Positions 25,936 through 35,407 of a DNA stretch of 64,000 nucleotides are shown here, piece after piece. The position numbers and the translations under genes are program-made. The notes beneath the pieces were generated by a model. The model ran no database searches and was not told the DNA's origin. It saw only the letters and a program-made list of their open reading frames with translations. The stretch comes from Aequorivita sp. H23M31 (GTDB lineage Bacteria; Bacteroidota; Bacteroidia; Flavobacteriales; Flavobacteriaceae). How positions within the stretch are numbered: the stretch's first letter is position 1; each line of letters starts with the position of its first letter. The stretch covers positions 2,976,001 to 3,040,000 of the forward strand of contig NZ_CP034951.1 of assembly GCF_004022485.1 (NCBI RefSeq). The letters run 5' to 3'.

Positions 25936-28389
25936 TTATGGTGTGGACTTATCCGGTTGTTCTATAGAAATATTTTTCCTTTCTGAAATAAAACTCCCGT
26001 CATTTGCCGTTCCTTCAATGAAAACTGAGATGTTATTTATTTTGGGCCGTGCAATTGTAAAATTTAAGGTTCCATTTTCTGTAACCTTCAGGTTTGGAAA
26101 CCAATCGATCACCCCAAAATCTCTAAAGAAGAAACCGTTGTATGACGAATATTCGGGAGCATAAAACTTCTTTGGACTACTGAAAGACAGGGGTACATTA
26201 ATATCCTGAGAAACATTTCTCTCCATCTTGCTTTGTGCTTTCAGCGGATCGGTATAAATCTTTATTACTCCTGCTGCTCCCAGTCCTCCTTCACTTGTTC
26301 CTGACTTATCAAAAGTTATATAATCTATATCATCTAGGGTATATTTATACAAAAAATCGGTATTTTTTAGCGGAACGTTATTTAAATAGACTATTACAGT
26401 CTTCTGTTTAACAAAGGTGTTCGAGGAACCAGAAAGCGTTCCGGGTGAGGTAATCGTAGCACCCTGTCCAAATGAGACTGGCCGCGGATTGTAAATAACT
26501 AATTTACCCCCTGATTCGAAAACTTTAAATCCCTGGCTCCTGATAAAGTCGGCAAAATAAACATAAGACTTTCGGGTTTGATCGTCTACAATCTTCACTT
26601 TTCCAAAAGCAGTTCTTGTCAATTGATCTTCTCGAGACAGTTTTTTATTTCCTTGGATCACTACTTCTTCCAAATGCTCCATATTCTCCCAACTTGGTTT
26701 CAGAGTATTCTGAGCGGAATAAGTGTCCATTTCTTTTTTTTCGATTAAGGGAGGAATGTCACCTGATTGGTTTAGATCGGGAATTCGTGACGGAGAAAAT
26801 TGCAAGTATAGATTAGGTCTTTCAATATGGTTGTTTTTCTTGACGCTGCTAAATCTTAATACCTCAGAATCCATTGGATAAAGACCGACGGCGCCAAAAT
26901 CTTTATCACCTTCTTCTAAATCAAACAGCTCCATTTCATTATTGCTGGTGGCGTACATCATATATTCGGAACGGGAATTTTTATTGACATTCGCTCTAAA
27001 ACTTATGCCATTTTCATATTCGTAATCTGCTTTTGGCGGATGATTGAAAATAGTATTCCAGTCATAACTGCTCCAGCCTTGCGTCAAGAGCACATTGTCG
27101 AGCTCAAATTTCTTTTTCCGGGTAACATCCGTAAAATAATAAGCCGCGTCTTCCACATAACCTTTTATATAGGGCTGTAAATATGTTTCAGAAATTATAT
27201 TATTGTTGGGATTATAGGATTTTGTTTCCTCTGGGAGCACTGACACACTAAAATTATTGAATAATCTTTTATCGACCTTACTAATAGGAATTGTAATGGT
27301 AAGGGAATCTTTAGTGGCCGATGTGCTAGGATTTTCGGCCGATAACAATTCAATTCCGTCATATTTAAAGAAAAGTCGTTCTAAAATGGGATTGTTGTTT
27401 TCATTAAAAAGAGTAAAAATATTGATGCCCGAAGTCAAGTCTTCATAATTTATAACCTTGACCACTTCTTGGGATTTTCCAAAGGTTAAATCGACTGTTT
27501 TTAAAACTTCTCCGTTATGGATTGCCAAGGTGTACTTCTGGTTTTTTATTTGTTTTAATGTTGACTGATTGGTTCTAAAGGATAGTGCAACCTTATTATC
27601 CACATCGTTCATAGTGATTGCTATCCCATCATTCTCAATATTTTTAATAGGAAATTTTTGAACCGAACCATCCAAAATCACATTATAGATTTCGTTACTC
27701 TGTGGTGTAAAGATGAATTTTCCAATTCCGAAACCATTCGTCTTAAAATCGGTAAGTGTGTTATCTTTTGAATCTACCACTTTTGCGGACATATAGGGAA
27801 TCCCTAAGCCTTTATTATCTTTTACAATTACACCAACCGAGTTTGTCACATCGGTTACAAAATGTCCTCCTTCAGGGAGAAATTGCGCATCAATTGTTGA
27901 ATTTCTTTCTTCAGTTTGTGGAATGTTTTCAGTGTTGGAATCTAGGATTTGGATGGTTTGCACATAATAATTTTGCTCATCAAAATTCCGCATCCAGTTG
28001 GTATATGCTCTAAAAATGTATTTTCCCGAAGTAAACAAACTGTCTATTTGAAATGATCCACTAGCAACACCGTTATGGGCCAGAATCATTTCGCTTTTCA
28101 CAATTTTATTGTTTTCATCCGAAAGTGTGCAATAAACATTGGTGGCAGTCTTCGAGAGTTGGTGGTTTCCTTTATCGAAAATATACGCAGTATAACCCAA
28201 TATTTCTCCTTTTAAATAAGTGGTTTTGTTCAGATGGGCGTATGCTATTTCACGAGGCAATTCCGTATATTCTTTATAGGAAGAAACCAAATTTGGTTGT
28301 TTATTTTGTCCGAAACCTGAAAAACTAGAAATCAGAATAAAGACTAGGCTCAATGGCAAAAACGAGGACAGTGTAGTTTTGGAATTCAT
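25936..28389 (-). CDS. Secreted MG2/TonB-plug-like domain protein
   Basis: 817 residues with a signal peptide (LVFILISSFSGFGQ). The N-terminal half resembles macroglobulin MG2 domains (REIAYAHLNKTTYLKGE). The C-terminal half has a plug-like segment: KTVIVYLNNVPLKNTDFLY, YITFDKSGTSEGGLGAAGVIKIYT. This architecture is common in Bacteroidota and lacks a full beta-barrel, so it is not a transporter itself. Location is probably periplasm or outer membrane surface. It lies after the BlaI/M56 unit on the same strand but with a 170-base gap. Confidence 0.75.
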   Translation of the reverse strand: MNSKTTLSSFLPLSLVFILISSFSGFGQNKQPNLVSSYKEYTELPREIAYAHLNKTTYLKGEILGYTAYIFDKGNHQLSKTATNVYCTLSDENNKIVKSEMILAHNGVASGSFQIDSLFTSGKYIFRAYTNWMRNFDEQNYYVQTIQILDSNTENIPQTEERNSTIDAQFLPEGGHFVTDVTNSVGVIVKDNKGLGIPYMSAKVVDSKDNTLTDFKTNGFGIGKFIFTPQSNEIYNVILDGSVQKFPIKNIENDGIAITMNDVDNKVALSFRTNQSTLKQIKNQKYTLAIHNGEVLKTVDLTFGKSQEVVKVINYEDLTSGINIFTLFNENNNPILERLFFKYDGIELLSAENPSTSATKDSLTITIPISKVDKRLFNNFSVSVLPEETKSYNPNNNIISETYLQPYIKGYVEDAAYYFTDVTRKKKFELDNVLLTQGWSSYDWNTIFNHPPKADYEYENGISFRANVNKNSRSEYMMYATSNNEMELFDLEEGDKDFGAVGLYPMDSEVLRFSSVKKNNHIERPNLYLQFSPSRIPDLNQSGDIPPLIEKKEMDTYSAQNTLKPSWENMEHLEEVVIQGNKKLSREDQLTRTAFGKVKIVDDQTRKSYVYFADFIRSQGFKVFESGGKLVIYNPRPVSFGQGATITSPGTLSGSSNTFVKQKTVIVYLNNVPLKNTDFLYKYTLDDIDYITFDKSGTSEGGLGAAGVIKIYTDPLKAQSKMERNVSQDINVPLSFSSPKKFYAPEYSSYNGFFFRDFGVIDWFPNLKVTENGTLNFTIARPKINNISVFIEGTANDGSFISERKNISIEQPDKSTP

Positions 28390-28531
28390 AATTTCCGAGG
28401 TTTAAGTTTACATTGAGATTGATAAAAATACGAAATTCATGCCTCAAATTTTATTCCGCAATTTTAAGGTTTGTTTTTCCAGAAGTATTTTCAATCAAAC
28501 CGCTATCTTTGCCGAAATATGTTAAAGCATT

Positions 28532-29101
28532 ATGGAAAAAGAGTTACAACAGCGAAGCGACAACAAATGTGAGCTTTGCGGAAGCACAGAAAATCTTGGG
28601 GTTTTTCAAATTCCAGATTCTCCCTCGAATGGAGCGGATGCCGCAATTTATATATGCAATGTTTGCAAAGAACAAATTGAGGATTCCGATAAAACTGACC
28701 CTAACCATTGGCGTTGCTTGAACGAAAGTATGTGGAGCACGGTTCCTGCTGTCCAGGTTATGGCCTGGAGAATGTTGAACCGATTGAAGTCTGAAGGCTG
28801 GCCCCAGGATTTACTGGATATGATGTATCTGGATGAAGAAACCGCACAATGGGCAAAAGCTGGATCTGCAGAAAAAAACGAAAATGTCCTTGTCCATAGA
28901 GACAGCAATGGGGTAATCCTGGAAGCTGGAGATTCCGTTGTGCTTATAAAAGATTTAAAAGTGAAGGGAAGCAGCATGGTTGCCAAACAGGGAACAGCGG
29001 TACGAAGAATTTCCCTAGACCACGAAAATGAAAAATATATCGAAGGTCGTGTCGATGGGCAACAGATAGTGATCATCACCGACTTCGTGAAAAAGATATA
29101 G
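28532..29101 (+). CDS. phnA: PhnA/YjdM family zinc-ribbon protein
   Basis: 189 residues. N-terminal zinc ribbon with two CxxC pairs (CELCGSTENL and YICNVCKEQI) and C-terminal PhnA beta domain (VLVHRDSNGVILEAGDSVVLIKDLKVKGS). Despite the historic name, a role in phosphonate breakdown is not established for the family. The ATG at 28532 is preferred; overlapping frames at 28413 are shadows. Divergent from the MG2/plug gene. Confidence 0.93.
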   Translation: MEKELQQRSDNKCELCGSTENLGVFQIPDSPSNGADAAIYICNVCKEQIEDSDKTDPNHWRCLNESMWSTVPAVQVMAWRMLNRLKSEGWPQDLLDMMYLDEETAQWAKAGSAEKNENVLVHRDSNGVILEAGDSVVLIKDLKVKGSSMVAKQGTAVRRISLDHENEKYIEGRVDGQQIVIITDFVKKI

Positions 29102-29238
29102 TGTTTTATTTTATTTACTCCATTTCTTGACAAATAGGCAACCGAGTATATCTCATTTCAAACCTATTTTAAAAATCTAAAGTTGGCTTTTTTTAAAGGA
29201 GCCAACTTTTAGTATCTTCACGAGCCAAAATAATATCC

Positions 29239-29793
29239 ATGATTAAAGACATTATCCGAAACCGCCGTGCGGTTTTTCCAGCTCAATATAATGAGGATAC
29301 GATTTCAAAAGAAGAAATATCCACTATTTTAGAAACTGCCAATTGGGCGCCAAACCATAGGCGTACGGAACCTTGGCGTTTCAAGGTTTTTCACGGAATA
29401 TCGCAGGCAGCTCTGGGCAAGTTTATGGCCGAAACCTATAAAAGCACTACTGATAAATTTTCTGAGCGCAGCTATCAGAAGATGATTGAAAATCCCACAA
29501 AAGCGGGATGTGTGATTGCAATCTGCATGCAACGAGATCCAAAAGAAAGTGTGCCAGAGTGGGAGGAAATTGCCGCAACTGCGATCGCTGTACAAAATAT
29601 GTGGCTAACCGCGTCCGAAATGAAAATTGGTAGCTATTGGTCTTCACCTGGTGTGAAGGAACATTTAGGAGATTTTATAAATCTTGAAGACGGCGAGCGT
29701 TGTTTGGGATTTTTCTATATGGGCAAATATGACGGTGAACTTCCTGAGGGCACACGGAAATCTCCTATTGAGGAAAAAACTGAATGGATTTAA
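29239..29793 (+). CDS. Nitroreductase-family FMN oxidoreductase
   Basis: 184 residues, close to the YdjA-type short nitroreductases. FMN-binding region RNRRAVFPAQY at the N-terminus, ANWAPNHRRTEPWRFKVF (family signature) and a C-terminal GFFYMGKY. Likely a homodimer using NAD(P)H; substrate not deducible. Monocistronic, followed by a clear terminator. Confidence 0.9.
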   Translation: MIKDIIRNRRAVFPAQYNEDTISKEEISTILETANWAPNHRRTEPWRFKVFHGISQAALGKFMAETYKSTTDKFSERSYQKMIENPTKAGCVIAICMQRDPKESVPEWEEIAATAIAVQNMWLTASEMKIGSYWSSPGVKEHLGDFINLEDGERCLGFFYMGKYDGELPEGTRKSPIEEKTEWI

Positions 29794-29820
29794 GCTGATT
29801 ATAGTTCAATCAATATACTA

Positions 29821-29860
29821 AAAGGCCCAAAAGGAACATAATTGCCATTTGGGTCTTTTT
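29821..29860 (+). terminator. Terminator after the nitroreductase gene
   Basis: AAAGGCCCAAA pairs with TTTGGGTCTTT (one G-T), followed by T8, 28 bases after the stop. Confidence 0.8.
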
Positions 29861-30026
29861 TTTAGAAATTTATCTCTTTTAAACCCTTACGTGTCTTATA
29901 CTGTACAGAATTAACGAATTAAATGAGGAAATGGAATTGAAATTGCGTTATATTTGATTTTTATTTACAATAGAAAAGGTTTTTTAAACACTTTTAAATT
30001 TCTATATTAATCTAAATATTTCAAAA

Positions 30027-30512
30027 ATGTACCAACAAATTTTAAAAAATGGTTTTTCCTATCATCTCTACTTGGTTTCTGTTTTAGCAGTATTTTTATG
30101 TGCGAGTACTTTTGGACAGGAAAAACAAAAACATCAGCCAAATGATTCAGGCTTTGAAAGATATTCTTCTAATGAAGTGGATAAAGTCCCGGTTTATCCG
30201 GGATGCACAAGTGATAATAATGAAGGTTTAGAAACTTGTATGATGGGTGAAATATCCCAGTATATTGTTAATAATCTAGATTTCAACTTAGCATCACAAT
30301 CGGGTCTTATGGGGATGCAAGAGATAGTAGTGCATTTTGGAATTGATGCTAGCGGGAAAGTGGTGCACGTTTCTGCCAAGGCCGGTAATCCCACAATGGA
30401 GAAAGAAGCGGTCCGCGTAATAAAAAGTTTACCAGAGTGCGAGCCGGGGGAGAAGGATGGTAAAAAAGTTGGAGTTTACTACACTTTTCCTATAGGTTTT
30501 GAAGTGGAATAA
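30027..30512 (+). CDS. Secreted TonB-C-terminal-like domain protein
   Basis: 161 residues with an N-terminal signal sequence (FLCASTFGQ). The mature part is a single TonB_C-like domain: VPVYPGCTSDNNEGLETC, HFGIDASGKVVHVSAK, EAVRVIKSLPE. It is clearly paralogous to the C-terminal domain of the M56 protein encoded 1 kb downstream (IDQVPIYPGCTGDN). It lacks the membrane anchor and Pro-rich linker of true TonB, so a role in energy transduction is doubtful. Confidence 0.82.
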   Translation: MYQQILKNGFSYHLYLVSVLAVFLCASTFGQEKQKHQPNDSGFERYSSNEVDKVPVYPGCTSDNNEGLETCMMGEISQYIVNNLDFNLASQSGLMGMQEIVVHFGIDASGKVVHVSAKAGNPTMEKEAVRVIKSLPECEPGEKDGKKVGVYYTFPIGFEVE

Positions 30513-30594
30513 CGGTTTCTTCTTAAAATCTCCTTCCACATAATATATTTTCCTAGAGGGTAATTGAACTTCTGGAAATAAATGGGCAAAAATT

Positions 30595-30634
30595 TATAAC
30601 TAAATAATTAGTTTAAACTAATTATTTAGTTATA
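30595..30634 (+). promoter_or_regulatory. Perfect 40-bp palindrome, candidate BlaI operator with -7 box
   Basis: Perfect dyad centred at 30614/30615 (...aattagttt|aaactaatt...). A TAnnTTTG box (TATATTTG, 30631-30638) overlaps its right edge. It lies 100 bases upstream of the second BlaI gene, so autorepression is the simplest explanation. Confidence 0.75.
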
Positions 30635-30734
30635 TTTGTTTTATCAAGTTTCAAAAAATATAATCGATTAGTCTAAGATCCAGATTCCGATGCTCTTCGA
30701 AATTACATTTTGGTCTTAATTAAAACAAAATCTC

Positions 30735-31112
30735 ATGTCGCACATTAAACAACTTACCAAAGCAGAAGAGGATATTATGCAAATTCTATGGGAACTGCAG
30801 GAAGGCAATGTTGCCTCCATAGTAGAACAATTGCCCGAACCAAAACCTGCCTATAATACCGTTTCCACCATAGTTAGAATTTTGGAAAGTAAAGATTTTG
30901 TCGATTATAGAAAGGAGGGGAGGAATCATATATATTTCCCGAAAGTGAAAAAGTCGGAATACAGCAATCAGTCCCTCAATAAACTAATGGATGGCTATTT
31001 TCAAGGTTCTTTTAAAAGTATGGTTTCGTTTTTTATGAAGAAGAATGATATCAGCATCCAGGAAATGGAGGAAATTATGAAAGAAATTAACTCAGAAAAT
31101 CCCGAGAAATGA
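30735..31112 (+). CDS. BlaI/MecI-family transcriptional repressor (second copy)
   Basis: 125-residue winged-helix repressor: LTKAEEDIMQILWELQ at the N-terminus, YNTVSTIVRILESKDFVDY in the recognition region. The stop overlaps the start of the M56 gene (31109), giving translational coupling. Same length and architecture as the copy at 25392 but clearly diverged. Confidence 0.93.
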   Translation: MSHIKQLTKAEEDIMQILWELQEGNVASIVEQLPEPKPAYNTVSTIVRILESKDFVDYRKEGRNHIYFPKVKKSEYSNQSLNKLMDGYFQGSFKSMVSFFMKKNDISIQEMEEIMKEINSENPEK

Positions 31113-32446
31113 TACATACCATTATACATATAATCGTCTATCAACTGCTTTTTCTAGCAGTTTACGATCTCTTTCTGAAGAAGGAAACTTTTTTCAATTT
31201 GAATAGGATCTACCTATTGGTCACTCCAATTTTAAGTATCGTTTTGCCCTTTGTAAGTCTTGGATTTATTCAGCAGAACATTCCGCAGGAATATTTTGTT
31301 CAATTGCCCGCAGTGGTACTTGAGGGAAATGTTTCGGGATTAGAAAAGAGATTTCCCTGGCTTCTCTTAATCTTAATTCTTTGGATCATGGGGATTGTTG
31401 GCAGCGCTCTGCTCTTTTCATACAAGATTTTCAAGTTAATAAAACTGAACCGTTCAGGAACGGTGGAAAATGTTTCGGGAATAACTTTAAGGACACTTCC
31501 TAAAACCGACCTTGCTTTTTCTTTCCACAATACTATTTATTTAGGCGATAGTATTTCGAAGGAAAACAGAGCGAGTATTATAGCCCACGAAAAAGTTCAT
31601 ATCTATCAAAAACATTCCTGGGATTTATTGTACTTCGAACTTCTTCGCATTGTATTTTGGTTTAATCCATTTGTTTATCTTTTTCAAAACCGGATATCTA
31701 CTCTTCACGAATACATCGCTGATACCAAGGTTGCGCACCAAAATAAAAAAAGGGAATACTATCAAAACCTCCTTTCCGAAGTATTCCAAACAGACCAAAT
31801 TTCTTTTGTCAATACCTTTTTCAAACAGTCATTAATTAAAAAACGCATTGTTATGTTACAGAAAACTAGATCACCTAGAATTAAAATGATGAAGTATTTG
31901 CTGTTACTTCCAATTTTGGCAAGTATTCTTATATATACTTCTTGTTCAGGGACCAAGGATATTACTCAGAATAAAGAAAAAGTAATTAATCAAATGCCCA
32001 CACCTCCAGTTCCTCCAGCTCCACCAACTCCCCCGGTTGCGAATAGAGAAGTTGTTGAAATTACTGAGGTTCGTGAAATGGATGAAAATGAAGTTTCTGA
32101 TGTGCCTTTTTCAGTTATCGATCAAGTGCCTATCTATCCTGGATGTACTGGAGATAACATCGCGATGAAAAAATGTATGTCCACCAAAATATCCGAATTT
32201 ATCAATAGTAATTTTAATATTAAAGTAGCCGATACCAGTGTTACGGGAAGACAGCGAATTTCAGTTCAATTTAAAATTAACAACACCGGTAAAGTTGTCG
32301 ATATCCGGGCAAGAACAAAAAATCCAAAACTTCAGGCAGAAGCAGAGCGGGTGATCGCCATGCTTCCACAAATGTCTCCGGGCGAACAAAGAGGTGAGAA
32401 GGTAGGGGTCCTTTATTCATTGCCAATTATTATTGACTTAAAATAA
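31109..32446 (+). CDS. M56 metallopeptidase fused to a TonB-like C-terminal domain
   Basis: 445 residues. Four N-terminal membrane helices; peptidase motif IIAHEKVHIYQKHSWD (HExxH). A fifth helix (YLLLLPILASILIYTSC) is followed by a Pro-rich linker (PTPPVPPAPPTPPV) and a TonB_C-like domain (VPIYPGCTGDNIAMKKC, FKINNTGKVVDIRARTKN). The linker plus domain resemble TonB, so the sensor may contact outer-membrane receptors; that is inference. It partners the BlaI repressor overlapping its 5' end. Confidence 0.9.
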   Translation: MIHTIIHIIVYQLLFLAVYDLFLKKETFFNLNRIYLLVTPILSIVLPFVSLGFIQQNIPQEYFVQLPAVVLEGNVSGLEKRFPWLLLILILWIMGIVGSALLFSYKIFKLIKLNRSGTVENVSGITLRTLPKTDLAFSFHNTIYLGDSISKENRASIIAHEKVHIYQKHSWDLLYFELLRIVFWFNPFVYLFQNRISTLHEYIADTKVAHQNKKREYYQNLLSEVFQTDQISFVNTFFKQSLIKKRIVMLQKTRSPRIKMMKYLLLLPILASILIYTSCSGTKDITQNKEKVINQMPTPPVPPAPPTPPVANREVVEITEVREMDENEVSDVPFSVIDQVPIYPGCTGDNIAMKKCMSTKISEFINSNFNIKVADTSVTGRQRISVQFKINNTGKVVDIRARTKNPKLQAEAERVIAMLPQMSPGEQRGEKVGVLYSLPIIIDLK

Positions 32447-32451
32447 TTGCG

Positions 32452-32517
32452 AGGAACGAAGCAATCTGGGGAACGAAGCAATCTGGGGAACGGAGAAATC
32501 TGGGGAACGAAGAATCT
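32452..32517 (+). repeat. 17-bp tandem repeat, ~4 units
   Basis: Unit ggggaacgaagcaatct with small changes, right after the M56 stop. The rest of the 290-base gap to the TPR gene contains no evident gene. Confidence 0.75.
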
Positions 32518-32736
32518 AAGTAACGAATTAATTAATTAAGAAGAAAAGCCTTATTTTTTAGTCCAATACGGCTTAATAGAGGTTACATATAAGATTAGGC
32601 TGCGTTGGGTTTGGAAATCCAAAGTTTAAAAAGGTTCACTTTATTTTTTATGGTTGGCCTTTTTTATGAAATCAGATTGTTTGATATATAGTTTTACTCT
32701 ATTTTTTATCTGCAAACGCTAGAATTACGACTTTTA

Positions 32737-33876
32737 ATGAAAAACCTACTATTACCATTTTTCTTAACCTTCATTCTAAATGCCCAAGCACAAACTTCTT
32801 CGTATTTAGTTATTGCCAAAATAGCAGACAGTTTATATGAAATTGGCGAGTACAACAAAGCAATTCCATATTTTAGGAAAATAGGAAACTATCAGAAAAT
32901 TGCAAACAGTTATGAAGCTCTCGGAAATTACAGTGACGCCCGAAAGTATTCAGAAAAAGCTTTATCAGGAGATGAATCCAATCCTAAAACTCAATATGAT
33001 TACGCAAAATTCCTTGTTCGATTATCAAACTATAAAATAGCTGATAGTATCTTGGAAATACTTCAAAATAAATTCCCCTCGAATTCTAATTTTGTATATG
33101 AAAGAGGACTCATAAAAGAAGTTCAAAAGGATTCTACCGCAATTGATTTATTTTTGCAGGCGCACCAAATGGATTCCAACAACCTAAATGCCATTTATAA
33201 AATTGCGCGAAATTATATTAAAAATAGGAAGTTTAAAGAAGCAGAGCCCTTTATAGAAAGGGGATTATCTGTTGATAAGAACAGCTCTCGATTTCTAACC
33301 TTACTAGCGATTAAGGATTTTTATACGGAAAAATTTCATGAAGCTATATCCACTTATACAATCCTGATTTCCAAAGGTGAAAGTTATCCTTCCCTTCACG
33401 AAAATCTAGCAAGATCGTATTCACAAACAAATCAATTTGAAAAGGCTTTGGAGCAATACAAAATTCTTCTGCAAAAGTTTGACGATAAAAATCCCAAATA
33501 TCATCACGAGGTGGGGGTACTTTATAGATCGATGCAGGAATACGAAAAAGCTGAAAGACATTTCAATATTGCAATCGGACTTCTGGAAACTCCGCTATCA
33601 AATGAATATTACGAACTGTCCAAACTGTACGGCTGGAACAAGAATTCTAAGAATGAAATGTACGCTTTACGAAAGGCAATCGCCAATAATCCCAATAATG
33701 AGCAAGCATACTATCATTTGGCTGTAGCGGCAGATAATTATTTTAAGGATAAAAAGACAGTTTTAGGGTATTATGAAAACTACCTTAAAAAATATGGGGA
33801 AACCGGAAGAATGAGAAATCTTGTCAAACAACGTATAAGCGATTTAAAAATGGAACTTCATTTTATATCGGAATAA
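32737..33876 (+). CDS. Secreted TPR-repeat protein
   Basis: 379 residues with a signal peptide (FFLTFILNAQAQ). The remainder is a run of about nine tetratricopeptide repeats (for example YEKAERHFNIAIGLLETP, QFEKALEQYKILLQKF), predicted as a periplasmic protein-interaction scaffold. No catalytic domain. Monocistronic and followed by a strong hairpin. Confidence 0.88.
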   Translation: MKNLLLPFFLTFILNAQAQTSSYLVIAKIADSLYEIGEYNKAIPYFRKIGNYQKIANSYEALGNYSDARKYSEKALSGDESNPKTQYDYAKFLVRLSNYKIADSILEILQNKFPSNSNFVYERGLIKEVQKDSTAIDLFLQAHQMDSNNLNAIYKIARNYIKNRKFKEAEPFIERGLSVDKNSSRFLTLLAIKDFYTEKFHEAISTYTILISKGESYPSLHENLARSYSQTNQFEKALEQYKILLQKFDDKNPKYHHEVGVLYRSMQEYEKAERHFNIAIGLLETPLSNEYYELSKLYGWNKNSKNEMYALRKAIANNPNNEQAYYHLAVAADNYFKDKKTVLGYYENYLKKYGETGRMRNLVKQRISDLKMELHFISE

Positions 33877-33883
33877 GGTTCTA

Positions 33884-33916
33884 AACCTAACAGGTCTCAA
33901 AGACCTGTTAGGTTTT
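33884..33916. terminator. Hairpin terminator of the AACCTAACAGGTCT family
   Basis: Perfect 14-bp stem AACCTAACAGGTCT/AGACCTGTTAGGTT with a 3-5 base loop and trailing T run. Related hairpins at 40640 and 41919. Confidence 0.85.
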
Positions 33917-34014
33917 TCACAAGGAACCTTCCTCGTTGCATTTAAATTGGGGCATTAAGATTAATCGTGTATGTTTCAGTAAATTTGTACTTTTCAAATT
34001 GAATTTTTTCTGAA

Positions 34015-34494
34015 ATGACAGAGCGTATCTTTTTGGTTTTTCTAATGTTATTGGCAACCTCCTGCCAGTTTTTTGAAACTGAAAAGGTTTCCTCAGAAGC
34101 CATTTATGAAGATGAAATGGAAACGATAAATTGGAAAGATGTGGACAGATATCCTTCATTTCCAGTCTGTGAAAATGAAATTGACAAGGCATTACAGAAA
34201 AACTGTTTTATCAATACCATAAGCTCTCGGCTGTACCAAAACATCAGTGAGAAAAATATAATTGCCGTAAGGGAGATTTATGATACTGTAAAAGTGAAAT
34301 TTGAAGTTGGCTCCTCGGGCCGGCTTTCTATTATGGATATTGAAATGGATTCCCTCCTTCAAAAAGAATTTCCAGATCTGGAATCCTGGATTTTGAATAG
34401 CTTAGATTCTTTACAACCGGTGGCACCCGCCTACAAACGGGGGATTCCGGTTAAAACACAGTTTACCCTTCCGGTAATTGTGCAGACCAATTGA
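34015..34494 (+). CDS. Small lipoprotein with a TonB-C-like domain
   Basis: 159 residues, lipobox LLATSCQFF. The mature domain (VDRYPSFPVCENEIDKALQK, VKFEVGSSGRLSIMDIEM, RGIPVKTQFTLPV) has the order and spacing of the TonB_C-like domains at 30027 and 31109 but is more divergent. The 3' end abuts the stop of the convergent beta-barrel gene with no gap. Function unknown. Confidence 0.7.
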   Translation: MTERIFLVFLMLLATSCQFFETEKVSSEAIYEDEMETINWKDVDRYPSFPVCENEIDKALQKNCFINTISSRLYQNISEKNIIAVREIYDTVKVKFEVGSSGRLSIMDIEMDSLLQKEFPDLESWILNSLDSLQPVAPAYKRGIPVKTQFTLPVIVQTN

Positions 34495-35364
34495 TTATAA
34501 ATTGAATTTATATCCCAAAGAAAAATTGATGGGGAATTCCTTGTTACTATCTACGTTAATTCCAACAATGTCTTGGTACCTAAAGGTTATATAGCCATCT
34601 CCCACCTTATAATCCGCTCCAATCCCAAAAGTGAGCGGCGCATTAAAATCACTTCCCGAATCATTCCGAGTTTGCAGTGTAGTTTCTTCCATAAATGAAA
34701 TTTGCATTGAATAAAATGTTAGCGCAGCAAATTTGGCGTTTAGATATATATCCAGTTTAGGGGTCTTTACAAACTTAAAACGATAGTTTAAGGCCAATTG
34801 AGACGCGGAGTATTTATAATCACTACTTTCAAAAGTATGTTGAAAGTCCAAAACCAAAGCATGCCGTTTCAATTTTACCAAATCGAGCATTTCGAGCTCC
34901 ACACCCACAAACGCTTGGGAAATATCTTCTGGATTTGCGGTATAGATACTATTGGTTATCCCTACAAATCCACCCAAACGAAAGTGCAACGCGATGTTTT
35001 TATTGGTGTCTTCAAAATTTGGGTCCTTCATTTTATTATACCTCGCCACAAAATCGTGGAGGCTGGGAAGGGTTAGCTTTACTTTCTCAGCCGAAATTTC
35101 GGCATCGGCGGTTTGTTGTTTTAAAACTGTTTTATACTCTTCTTGGTACTGACCATTTTCCTTGGTGTTTTTCAGCTCTAATACGGTATTTCCCCTTTCC
35201 AGGAAGTATCGATATCTTCCCTCGATTGTATTCCATAATAACGTTAATGGTCCTTTTAGCTCCGTTTTCAATTCGTAGGTCTGTCCGTCAACAATATACT
35301 TTTCCTGAGCTTGAATAGAAGTGGCAAGAAGAATAAAAATAAGAACTATCAGGAATGATCTCAT
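34495..35364 (-). CDS. Putative outer-membrane beta-barrel protein
   Basis: 289 residues with a signal peptide (LLATSIQAQ). The C-terminal two thirds alternate hydrophobic residues as in transmembrane strands and end in an aromatic/hydrophobic residue (FSLGYKFNL), typical for outer-membrane insertion. The N-terminal ~100 residues are soluble. No close family recognised. Confidence 0.65.
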   Translation of the reverse strand: MRSFLIVLIFILLATSIQAQEKYIVDGQTYELKTELKGPLTLLWNTIEGRYRYFLERGNTVLELKNTKENGQYQEEYKTVLKQQTADAEISAEKVKLTLPSLHDFVARYNKMKDPNFEDTNKNIALHFRLGGFVGITNSIYTANPEDISQAFVGVELEMLDLVKLKRHALVLDFQHTFESSDYKYSASQLALNYRFKFVKTPKLDIYLNAKFAALTFYSMQISFMEETTLQTRNDSGSDFNAPLTFGIGADYKVGDGYITFRYQDIVGINVDSNKEFPINFSLGYKFNL

Positions 35365-35407
35365 AAGTGAAAATTAAGCATAGGCTAAGTTAAAAAAATT
35401 AATGAAG

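Noticed and set aside
28413..28721. 102-codon ORF overlapping PhnA
   Set aside because: Shadow in another frame of the zinc-ribbon gene.
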